DNA from: Lentinula raphanica
Lineage: Eukaryota > Basidiomycota > Agaricomycetes > Agaricales > Omphalotaceae
Length of the DNA: 64,000 nt
NCBI GenBank assembly: GCA_027919835.1
Contig: JANVFP010000004.1
Coordinates: 496,001 to 560,000 of the forward strand
Reading direction: 5' to 3'
A program made the translations under genes and the position numbers. Under the pieces are notes generated by a model that had not been told where the DNA came from, did no database searches, and saw only the letters and a list, made by a program, of their open reading frames with translations. Positions 1 to 9,235 of the stretch are shown here, piece after piece; position 1 is the stretch's first letter; the number at the start of each line of letters is the position of its first letter.

Positions 1-2
1 AG

Positions 3-818
3 GAGGAATGGATCAACAATGGAAAGAAAAAGTTCACCTACTCCAATGCTGATGTGATATGGAGAGCGAACGATAGAAGAGTGCATTGGGGTGGGAGTCA
101 AGCAAATACCCAAGATACGACTGACAACGGGCAGGATTCTCACTTTGGTTCTCCAAGGTCACGACCAGGCTTCTTGGATCCTAGGAACTCACCGCAAATG
201 CCCCCTGCACCTTTGCTTCGTACTGTACCTCTTCCCGACCCGGACACGGATTTCATGCACCATTTTCAAAATCCCCAACCGAGTCCAGTTGTACACCCTC
301 TCCTTCGAACCTCATCTCCGTATGAGTCACTTCCCTATCTCCTCTGGGATATCCTACGCCCACCACGGACCATTCACGCATACCACGCTATATCAAGAAC
401 ACCTCGGCTAGATCCTAATTTCGACGCCTCAATTCCACCATTGCACCGGCTGAGAATAACCCTCTCAACTCCGAATATGAAGTTCTGGATGCAACGATGG
501 GGCGTGATACGTGTAATTGCTTCGGCCCACCTATATGTCACCCTTGGAGATATCCTTCAAGCTATCTATGATTATTTTCACACTTCTCTAACGCAAGAGG
601 ATTTCACTGTCATATCAAATGGACCTTGGAGAGGCGTCTTGGAACAAGCAAGGATGAAGAGATATCTCGTTGAACAGTCGGTCGTGGGCAGTGCAGTAGA
701 AAGAAACTATGTACGTGCGGATCTGTTGAACGGAAATACGCTTTTTGGTGGTTTGCGATGGAATAGAGAGATTCGTAGAGTTGACTGTTGGGAGCTTGTC
801 CTGCGTCATAACATATAG
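3..818 (+). CDS. DUF6699 domain protein, 5' end outside window
   Basis: The reading frame is open from the first bases of the window to a TAG at 818, so the start probably lies upstream; the first in-frame ATG inside the window is near 198. The N-terminal part is polar and Pro-rich. Roughly the last 150 residues have the look of DUF6699, a small domain common in agaricomycete genomes: a VVHPLL motif, a WDI motif, then an LRITL strand, an IRVIA strand and a VTLGDILQAIYDYF helix. Function of the family is unknown. No intron is needed in the visible part. The gene is followed by AT-rich non-coding DNA and then the retroelement. The family call rests on remembered motif pattern and is moderately sure. 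Confidence 0.6.
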   Translation, partial: EEWINNGKKKFTYSNADVIWRANDRRVHWGGSQANTQDTTDNGQDSHFGSPRSRPGFLDPRNSPQMPPAPLLRTVPLPDPDTDFMHHFQNPQPSPVVHPLLRTSSPYESLPYLLWDILRPPRTIHAYHAISRTPRLDPNFDASIPPLHRLRITLSTPNMKFWMQRWGVIRVIASAHLYVTLGDILQAIYDYFHTSLTQEDFTVISNGPWRGVLEQARMKRYLVEQSVVGSAVERNYVRADLLNGNTLFGGLRWNREIRRVDCWELVLRHNI

Positions 819-1377
819 TACCAACAAGCTTTTTAACCCGTGCCTACGTCACGGTGAATGGATCACCTTCAAAAAAGTTGGGCAAATTCATAAATATTCA
901 GGAAATAAATCTAGCTTGTCAAGGAGCATTGAAACTTGGTGAAGCTCTTGTGCCTCCAGTGCTAAACATTCTGTGCACTTCTAAGTTCTCTCATTGGTCT
1001 TTTTTTTTTTTGTATTCTTAAGATAACTGCTAGCAAGTAAGGCTAAGTACTAAGGCATGGGGAGCATTATCGCTCCATCCTATGTGTTTGTGTAAACTAC
1101 TTTGTCTGTATGTATAGTAGAGCTGGTGGTATAGTGAATTGTCCTGGTTTGAGTGTCATGCGTAAGGGTGGTTTTCGACCTTTCAGGCTTTAAAGAGGAG
1201 AAGAGAGGAAATTCTTTACTTCGCTTCCACACTCTGTCCCACTAAAGTTCCCTTTGCGGGCATAACCGCTCCGTGGCCTCATGGCTCTTGCTGAACTTGG
1301 GCGGCATCCTCAGTGTTCCTCCTCACTGAGTTTGCCAAATCCCACGCAACTGAGTTGCAACCTCAGCACACCAATGC
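819..1377. other. non-coding stretch between DUF6699 gene and retroelement
   Basis: No convincing reading frame. It holds a run of about twelve T around 1000 and ordinary AT-rich sequence, probably the 3' flank of the upstream gene. It ends at the CCGG target duplication of the retroelement. Confidence 0.5.
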
Positions 1378-1381
1378 CCGG

Positions 1382-3080
1382 TAACGAGGTAATAAAGTCG
1401 GTTCTTAGTATAATGCCTTATGACAGGTCACTTAGCACGAACACAGAGTACGACTTCACGGATTCGTCAATCAAATCGTATTTATAGCGAGGTGTGGGGC
1501 GTTGTCAGAGATTCCACACTATCTTATATCTCAAGTCGAACGCAGTCTTGTAAGATCTTTTAGATCAGCAATACTGGTCAGCAGAATGAAGTGACACGGA
1601 TATACCAGTCGTAAGATCTGGACTATGGGTTTGTTTTGAGCGGCTTCCACTCGGATAAGGGTTTTTAGGCTCGGAAAGCAATGGGGTACCAGACGTTATG
1701 GTAGACCAATCGATTCCGCTCCCGGGTGAAGCAGTACTGATCACTATTCTCAGTAAAACCTCGAAGATCACGCAGATCACCAATCACTACGTGTCCACTT
1801 GAACAGAGCCACCAAAACTCTGCACATTCACTTGGCACAACCTGAGACCAAGTCCTCTGTATCTCCGGAACGGAGTCTACCTTCAACTAGCAAGTGACAG
1901 ACACCAAGTCAAACCACTCAAAAGTCGGGCTTATCGCGATGAAGTAACACACTTAATCTGCAAGGTCCGGTACGGCTTAGAAGCCTTTACTCCCACGTAT
2001 GGATGAAAAGGATTACCAGTTCAGAGAGATCTGGGCGCGAAACTTATTTCATTTGTGCGGATACAGGTCTTTAAGTACACTACGAAAAGTCCAATACCCA
2101 TATTTGTCCTTGATCTAGTAGATCTAGCTATTTCTACGGACGGAGTCCGATAATATATACTTAAATAGTAAAATATGACTGAAACGATACAAACACGCAA
2201 GGAAATAGTAAGGAAAACAGATAAAAAGATGAAACTTGTCCGTATTTCGTCGTACTTTCGCCAGATCTAGAAGACCAAGCAAGTTCCGACCATGGTCTGT
2301 GCGGCATCCACATGCTAGGGTGCCTAACTCGTCAGAGTGGCTCCTGCCTGTGTTACTCAAGTGTTTCCGACGAATTTGCTTCCGCGGAATGGTAGTGGTC
2401 TTCCCAAGTTAATGAGATAGACTCGTAACAGTGGTTGATCTCGCGGATCAGATAGGTCTGGTCCGTAGCTTTCGAACGGTATGCATATAGCCTGGTGGTC
2501 TGGAGCAGACAACGAAGATAAATGCTTCAGAAGTGTTTTCCGTAGGTTTCCGCGCGTTTCCGTGAGTGCTGGTCAAAGCTGTACATAGCATACGCTATAT
2601 CCCAGTTTAGAACTTGAACATATGCGTGTTTCCGCTGCGGGTTTCACCCGTACTGCCACGGAAATACTAGATCATCATGTTTCCGACGGTTTCCGCTACT
2701 TTGCGTAGGGTTTCCGTGTGGTAACTCGTCCGGATAGGTTCTCATCGTGTCTGATCTGCTAGACCAAGTGAAATTTCCGTCATCACAGCCAAGTACCAAA
2801 CTCAGTTGTGCCGATCCGGCAGATCTTGACACTAAGTCGATATTCCCTTGGTGTGCTCGTACCAGTAGTCAGCATTCTTGAAGGATCCCCGACCAAGGGT
2901 GCGAGCAATAGCTCTAAGTGGATATTTATGGCTGATCCTGCCAAAGGATCTGTATCCTAGCTTATACTGATACAAGTTTGACTGCTAGTTCGGGCTCACT
3001 ACAGTCCTTATTGATACTATGCAACGGTCTAAGTTGACCTTTTTGATCATTGCACGCCTGCGCGGAAAAACCGCGCAACA
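1382..3080 (-). repeat. 3' LTR (left copy)
   Basis: Near-identical to 16912-18611. In sense orientation it starts TGTTG and ends CGTTA, so it lacks the canonical CA end. Its outer neighbour CCGG (1378-1381) matches the other flank. Positions 3060-3076 form a perfect hairpin (GCGCGG, five A, CCGCGC) four bases inside the terminus. The section 2360-2790 carries about ten TTTCCG motifs. Confidence 0.93.
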
Positions 3081-3116
3081 TCTCCCCCAAACTAAAGATC
3101 TGACCGTCCCCGGTCA
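3081..3116 (-). promoter_or_regulatory. polypurine tract of 3' LTR with upstream GNRA hairpin
   Basis: In sense orientation the sequence directly before the 3' LTR reads CTTTAGTTTGGGGGAGA, a good polypurine tract for plus-strand priming. Immediately upstream in the sense RNA, 3116-3101 forms a 6-bp stem (TGACCG/CGGTCA) closed by GGGA, a GNRA-type tetraloop. The same arrangement recurs at 6917-6956 and, with a different loop, at 9200-9229. Confidence 0.75.
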
Positions 3117-3532
3117 TCGCTATGGGTAGTGTAGGCTCGTATCCCTCGAAAGGAGTGGTACTGTAGCTGATCCGACAGATCAATCACTTTTCCGCAAAAG
3201 TCTGACTTGATTTACCCGTGATCTAACAGATCAAGTTGATCCGTTGATCTTAGCACCCGTACCGACAACTCCGCTGTCCTCTTGTCGAAGACGCTAAGTC
3301 CTCGGTTTGTTATCGGCGCTTAATTTCCGAGTGTGATATCATGACGTAAATCACGCTTCTAATTCTATCACATCACATACACACTTCCTCGAAACAACTT
3401 CTTTTCAACATTTTACATACTATCCCTACGCCTAGGCCTGGGATTAGTAAGTGCTGACAAAGGTTCAACGGACTTAGAAATTTTCTAAGTTCGTCTTTCT
3501 TCCTCCACCATCGTTGTCTACGTCCTCGACCG

Positions 3533-6283
3533 ATGGCTTCATCCTCGAAACCTTCTTCCTCTAAACGACCAGTCCCGAAGATTTCCACCTCCGATGCTAC
3601 GCCGTTCCCTCGAAAGAAGCTCTCGGTCCGACCTGTAGATTCGCTCAACTTTGATCTCCTGCACCAGGTCTCGTTTGACAAGCGTCTTCGAGAACTCGGG
3701 AAGCCTCCTAATGCCGTCGACTCCTTGTTCCTTCCCGCATCGGCCGAGGAATGCTCCGTGCTCGTTAACCAATGGAAGCACCTCCCCAACACAGCTAGCC
3801 CTGCCTTCAGTTTGCGACGATACACACATCCCGACGAAGTCAGTTTCCGGGAGGTACTGGAGCAGGACACCAACAATTCTCGTCCCGATTCCTTCTTCCC
3901 TGCCCTGCTGACCACCTTCTGCCAACTTTCTCCCACGGAGCTGTATCCACTGCCGAAGGCTTCCAGCTATATCAAGCCTTAGCGTTTTTGCAGCGGAAAT
4001 TTGCACGGCTTATCAAGGGACATTTGTCCAAGCAGGAGATACATCGCCGCTTGCTGGATCTCACAGCACTCCGCAATTTTTCGGACAACCTGGTACGCCT
4101 GTTTCTTACTAACCCAGGCTACCGGCTAATCATCCTTACTGCTCCCTAGGAGTACTACCAGTTATACTGGCATGGTCGTCAAAACTGTCCTTTAGCCGCG
4201 GTAGTCCTCGTGTTACTCATTTGTGAGTTTTGCGAAGAGCACCTATCCGGTGAGGAATACGCCTCTCGTGTTTACGATCAGAAAGCTCGCGACGGACCCG
4301 GGATGAGCATGAAGACGCGTGAACGACTTTTGGTAAGTCCCTGTCCCTGCCGACCTGCCGCCCTTTTGCTGACGAACTTACCGTCGTAGGAGGACATCCC
4401 GGACAGTTATGAACTCGAGACCCTAGCCCTTCCCATTCCCCTTGATCCATCAACTCGTGAGGGCCAGCTGATCTTAACCGTGACTGGTCGCGGCTCCCCC
4501 GTCGATAGGATCCTTCATCCCTATACCCGGAAGGTGGTGGCTCCTGATCCCGCCTTCTTTCCCCCTCCTGGATCAGATAAACCTGCCGTATCGACCAGTC
4601 CGCCCAAATCTCGCCTCCGTCCTCCTTCCCCAGACTTTGATGAGGTTCCCGGAGACAACGTCCCAGCTTCACTTCCTAAACCTCGACGGGTCGTGAAGAG
4701 CTTCCCCGTCACCCCGTCCGTAGCCGAGGAGGATACAGGCGACGACCTGACTCCTACCGAAGTTTTCAAGACTCCAGCTTCTCCTGATGTGCTCGTCCTT
4801 CGTCCCAGCATTGCTCGTGCCGCTAAAACCAACCCGAAGATTCCGGAGGCGTTCAGGAAGGTCCCCACTCCGGTGCCTTCTGCTAAACGGGGCCATTCGC
4901 CTGCTGAAGCTAAACCCGTACCGTCTGTGGCCGAACCCCCTACCAAGAAGCGTCGTATGCAGAAGTCCGTCGGGAAGACTCGTGTTAATTCACAGGTAGC
5001 ACCCCCAGAGGACCCATCCGCTTTCCAAGAAGACGAGCCTTTTCTTATCCAGGAGGGTGATCCGCCTACCACCACGGTGATGACACCAAGGTGACTGCCC
5101 ATTCTCGCTTCTTGACCAACCCCCGCTTTCAAACCAAACCCCTTTCTCTCAGCTTATTGCCAATGCCCGAGAGAACAACAAGCGTGGGTCCAAGATCCCT
5201 TTTCTTCATGCACCCAAATGGAAGGTTTCTGACGAGCTCAGGGATTTCGGGGCATTTGCCAACATCGGCGACACCACTTTTTCGTTGCAGGGTTTAAGTC
5301 GCTTTGGTTATGCGAGCTCTCGTTTCTTATGGCCCTCCAACAACAAAACTCTTCCTTGTCCTGAATCCTTATATTCGACCAACAACTGTTTGACTTGTAC
5401 TAGCCGGGGCGAGGTGTGCGAGAGCAGTGAGAAACCCGGGGGTGCCTGTCGCCATGCAATGGCACTCATCGTTCCTGCCCCAGCTGCTTGTCTTTGGAAG
5501 ACCATCGGGATCGCTTTCGCGCTATCCATGACCACGTCCAGGGTTATCCCGATGGTGGTACTTCTCTCTCTTCTAGGAGTGTTCCGATTTACTAACGGCC
5601 TCCTCATAGGTTATGCCGCCTCCTTGGACCAATATGCTGTGGCGTTGGATCACATTACAAAACTTCAAGCCTCCTTTGCCCCTTTATTCCAAGATGCTCA
5701 ACAAGCCCTTTTACACGGTATGCAGAAGTTCGCAGCTCCGGGTTCGACCTGAATGTGGTCCTTTCTCGCTGGGCCGATGACAATCCCAATCTCCCTCTCG
5801 ACTACGACATGCTGACCTGGCTCGCCACCTCTTCGGATGGGATTCATCCTGCAACCTTGTTGATTACCTGACCACTCCTGAAGATCGAGCTCGATTAGAG
5901 GCCTTCATGCATGACAACCTTCCTTCACCTGCAGACCCCGTAGCTCCAGCGACTCTGCCCGCAGCTTCTTCCCCGCTCTGGACGTTCCTGAACCTCCGGA
6001 GTCCCCTCGTCTGTCCCGTCGTCGACCTGCCGCGGCAACGCCCAGTAATTTCTTCTCCGATCGCGAGTTCCACACTCCGCTACCTGAGTCTACCATAGTT
6101 GATGACGAGGTGGAGGATGAGGCGGGGAACGATGAGAAAGCGGAGGAAGTTTCCCGAGTTTCGGCGGGGCGAAGCCTCCTGACTGAGTACGAGGATGAAA
6201 GCGACGAGGATGACGAGCCAGATGTCGAAATTATCGAGACCCATGCTTCTGAAGTCACAAAATCCGTAAAGAATCGCAAGTAG
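3533..6283 (+). pseudogene. cargo gene A of the retroelement: zinc-cluster protein, introns, frame breaks
   Basis: This gene opposes gag-pol. An ATG at 3533 opens a Ser/Lys-rich N-terminus. Introns with good borders remove about 4092-4149, 4334-4389 and about 5551-5607, joining sensible protein. The middle (4390-5094) is Pro/Ser-rich with basic patches such as KKRR. Near 5390-5490 lies a cysteine cluster of the form C-x2-C, C, C-x2-C, C-x2-C that suggests zinc binding. The C-terminus (6100-6283) is strongly acidic. Reading the whole gene requires about six single-base frame changes (near 3945, 5088-5150, 5453, 5748, 5838 and 5990), so this copy is probably broken unless these are assembly errors. 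I do not recognise the family. It may be a DNA- or RNA-binding accessory protein of the element; that is inference. Confidence 0.6.
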
Positions 6284-6916
6284 TATAGAGAACGGACTCA
6301 ATTGCCGAGCCTCCTATAGCTACTTTCATATCTTTCGAAAACTTTTGTATATATCACACTCTTGCTCGATCTCTAGTACTGACCTAGTAGATCTTTTGTC
6401 CTGAATTCCTATGCCCTTGTGGGCTCTATCTTGTCCTTTCCATGTCTGCACCTTTTAAGAAATCCCTAAGTTGACCTTTAAGACCCTGAGATATTCTCTA
6501 AGATGACTTCTGAGTTTAGGTTACATCCTTGTGCCCCTACCTGATAGAACACTCTAAGTATTTCTATTGATACTAGGTTGTTCCTCTAAGTGTTTGCCTT
6601 AGCCTTTCTATTCCTTTCTAAGGCTTTTTGCCTTACTTTCCATTGTCTTTTAAGCCGACGTTAAGTCTGATCTGCTAGATCATTTTGATCTGCTAGATCA
6701 AACCCATCAATGTTGATTCTTCGGTTATCAAGTTGGTGGTTGCAGCCTCATATGGCATGTTAAATCCATTGGCTTTACAAATTGCAAGCTGCGTCGGTTT
6801 TAGATCTAAGTTTTGCATTGTACGCATGCTTAAGCTGTCAATGAGCACAGGTCTTTTAGATCTCGTAAAATTTTCATGAAAATTTCTGAAATTTCGAAAA
6901 TTCTTGAAACACCGTG
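6284..6916. other. spacer between cargo genes A and B
   Basis: No gene. It is rich in CTAAG-type words and contains two exact copies of the 15-bp palindrome TGATCTGCTAGATCA (6668-6682 and 6686-6700) three bases apart. It probably holds the 3' end of gene A and the upstream region of gene B. Confidence 0.5.
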
Positions 6917-6956
6917 TGTCCCCTCCCCCAACTAAAGCTCAGCAGTCCCCTGCTGA
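6917..6956 (-). promoter_or_regulatory. internal second copy of PPT box plus GNRA hairpin
   Basis: The plus-strand box CTCCCCCAACTAAAG matches the box at the 3' LTR apart from one A. It is followed by a 7-bp stem TCAGCAG/CTGCTGA (6939-6956) with loop TCCC, that is GGGA in the element's sense RNA. The stem bases differ from the LTR-adjacent copy while pairing and loop are kept. Confidence 0.65.
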
Positions 6957-6975
6957 CCCGAAGCATCGGAAAAGG

Positions 6976-6982
6976 TATAAAA
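6976..6982 (+). promoter_or_regulatory. TATA box of cargo gene B
   Basis: TATAAAA lies about 45 bases upstream of the ATG at 7023, a plausible core-promoter distance for a fungal gene with a short 5' leader. Confidence 0.45.
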
Positions 6983-7022
6983 GCCCTGATCTAAGAGATC
7001 CGACTCCCAACTCAACGAAAAA

Positions 7023-9024
7023 ATGGCTCCCAACTTCGAGTACCACAATCTCCCTATCTCGCTTGAAGCTGACTTTGCCAACTGGTCGCCGACGCGGAGT
7101 ACTGGGCTGCTCGTGTTAGCGATGACAAAGCCTGGCCTGGCAAGGTGCCAAGTATAGTTCTAGCAAGGACAAGGTCGAGTTCACCACGTCCAACAAAACA
7201 TCTTTTTGAACGATGTCCGTTGCGCGTACACTCATCTGGTACGGAAATCGTTTGATCTGCTAGATCTAGCAAACTAACCATTTCCGTTAGCTCATTCGAG
7301 TGTCCCGCGACGCTGCGTGTATGAACAAGGAATATTGCGGGCGTACGACAATCTCGCGGAGGAATTACTTTCCGCCGTGAATGCGTACCGCACTATTCGT
7401 GACGAGATCCCTAAGCAGTTTCCCAAACTCTCCGAAGAGGGAGGGAAGAACGCTGAGATCGTCAGTTTCTACATTCAGCTGAACGACCTTCGTCGCAAAA
7501 AGCTCCGTGAGGACCAAGGCAGACAGGTTCCCTGCTGTCAGTACTCGCGGACCTAGTGTTCCACCTGCTGATCCTGAAGGACCGTCGAAATCCAAGTCGA
7601 AAGGCAAGGAAGTTGCGACTGATCCAGCAGATCCAGCAGTTTCCGATGCTGACGCAAGTTCATGGCGAGGTGGTGCGTTTCCGCAACTGTTTACGAAGAT
7701 TCATTTACTAAGTAAAGGTCCAGGATGCTGATCTTGCAGAACATGGTCCTTCTCCTCCAAAAGGTCCTCGAGGCGCACTGCTAACCATTTACGAGGCCGC
7801 GGACTTCCCATGCGAGGCCACTTCCGTAGTCCACGCGAGCAACGCTTTGAAATGCAAGAATCACTGCGTATGGGTGTGCCTGTTCCGCGGTATGACCCTC
7901 CGGTAAGTATGGTACCTTGATCTGTTAGATCAGCTGCTAACGGTTTATCCAGCCTCGTCGTGCTGAACTCGTCATCGATCATATCATTGGTATGGACGAA
8001 AGGATCAAGCACGCCAAGGAGGAACGTGAAAAAGGCGAGAAGGGGAAGAAGACCGCGGAAGCGACTCCTCCTCCTCCTACCAGGCCCTCTACTCGTTCCA
8101 AAAGCAAGAAGAAATCCCTGACGACGAACCGCTGCTCTGGCAGATCAGGATGTCTCGGTACGTGGCTGATCTTGTAGATCAGACAAGTTTATGACTAACC
8201 CGTGCCATAGATGGCTGACGAAGTCGAGGATTCTACTCCTGCGAAGGCTAAGACCAAAACCAAAAAGCGCGACACCGTTGACGACGATGACACTCCGAAG
8301 TCTTCCAAGACCAAGAGCAAGCGCAAACGTTCCGAACGCGATGTTGGTCCCGCGGACGGTAATGAGACTGAGCGGGCTCTGTCTCCTCAAGCACATAGTA
8401 CTGTGCACGCTGTAACCGCGATCTCCCAGCCTCGTGCTGTTGGTGAAGATCTGATTAAGAGGGTGAAGTATTCGTTGGAACTCGCGGATACTAGTGAGTA
8501 CCACTTCCATTTTCCGCTTTTTCATACGGACTTCTACGGAAACTCGTTGATCTGCTAGATCACGCATTTTCCGTTAGATAATTTCGTTTTGCATAGTCCG
8601 GAGTCCTTCCGCAAGCTTCGTGTTACTGATTATCGTTACAGGTACCCCCGACGATACAGATCATCGAGATCTCGTGCAACTTCTTCACAACATCGGACTC
8701 GCCCACAACCCGGAGGTTGAATCGTACACCGAAGAGCAGTACAATGCCTTCATCAACTTCCATACGACCCAACTCTTCGACTGTGTTATGAAAGCTCGTT
8801 TCTATGCACACCGTGGGGAGGCTAGTCAACGGATCATCGACAACGCCAGGGCTGCTCGGAAGGCTGGTGAACCTCTGCCCAAAGACGAGGACACCACCAT
8901 GACTCCTGCCGACGTTGAAGAGGTGTACGTGTTTTCCGCACCACCGTCGCTGCCACCCGTAATTAAAATTGCGCAGACAGACTTAGAGGATCCCGAAATG
9001 CAAGGGCCACGCTCCGCACCTTAA
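7023..9024 (+). pseudogene. cargo gene B of the retroelement: multi-exon charged protein, frame breaks
   Basis: ATG 7023 starts a frame reading MAPNFEYHNL. Introns with proper borders lie at 7239-7290, about 7675-7719, 7903-7952, 8158-8210 and about 8494-8641. The protein has a helical N-terminal part (EQGILRAYDNLAEELL, then NAYRTIRDEIP), Ser/Lys-rich linkers, an Arg-rich segment near 7765-7900, a Lys/Asp-rich nuclear-targeting-like stretch (8211-8340) and a mostly helical C-terminal domain (8642-9024) that ends cleanly at TAA. Frame changes of one base are needed near 7090, 7520 and 7757. Four of the introns each contain one copy of the GATC palindrome found throughout the element. No family recognised; domain layout suggests a nuclear, structural or nucleic-acid-associated protein. 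Confidence 0.6.
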
Positions 9025-9199
9025 GCAAGTGCTTATCGAGGCTGACCATCTAGATCATCGTTCATTCTGCCCTGTCGCCTATTTTTATACCTGTACTTTT
9101 GTCAAGTCAAGTATCATTGGTAGTTTTTGAGGTAATCCAGTGGCAACTAAATTCCTCGAGTGATTATTGAGATAGAATAAGTTGAAACCTCGCGGAAAC

Positions 9200-9229
9200 T
9201 CCCCCAAACTAACTGATCTGTTGGATCAG
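9200..9229 (-). promoter_or_regulatory. third PPT box plus hairpin, directly after pol
   Basis: CTCCCCCAAACTAA on the plus strand matches the two other PPT boxes and sits a few bases beyond the likely pol stop (9236). It is followed by CTGATC (9213-9218), a 5-base loop and GATCAG (9224-9229). The position suggests this was the original PPT before the cargo region was added. Confidence 0.6.
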
Positions 9230-9235
9230 GCATGT

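Noticed and set aside
1120..1190. tRNA-like sequence (GGTGGTATAGTGAATTG with later GGTTTTCGACC)
   Set aside because: The B-box is imperfect and no complete cloverleaf could be paired.
4521..5132. 203-codon minus-strand frame in the cargo region, in the same orientation as pol
   Set aside because: The plus-strand exon has intron borders that join sensible protein; the minus frame has no motif and follows the codon pattern of the plus strand.
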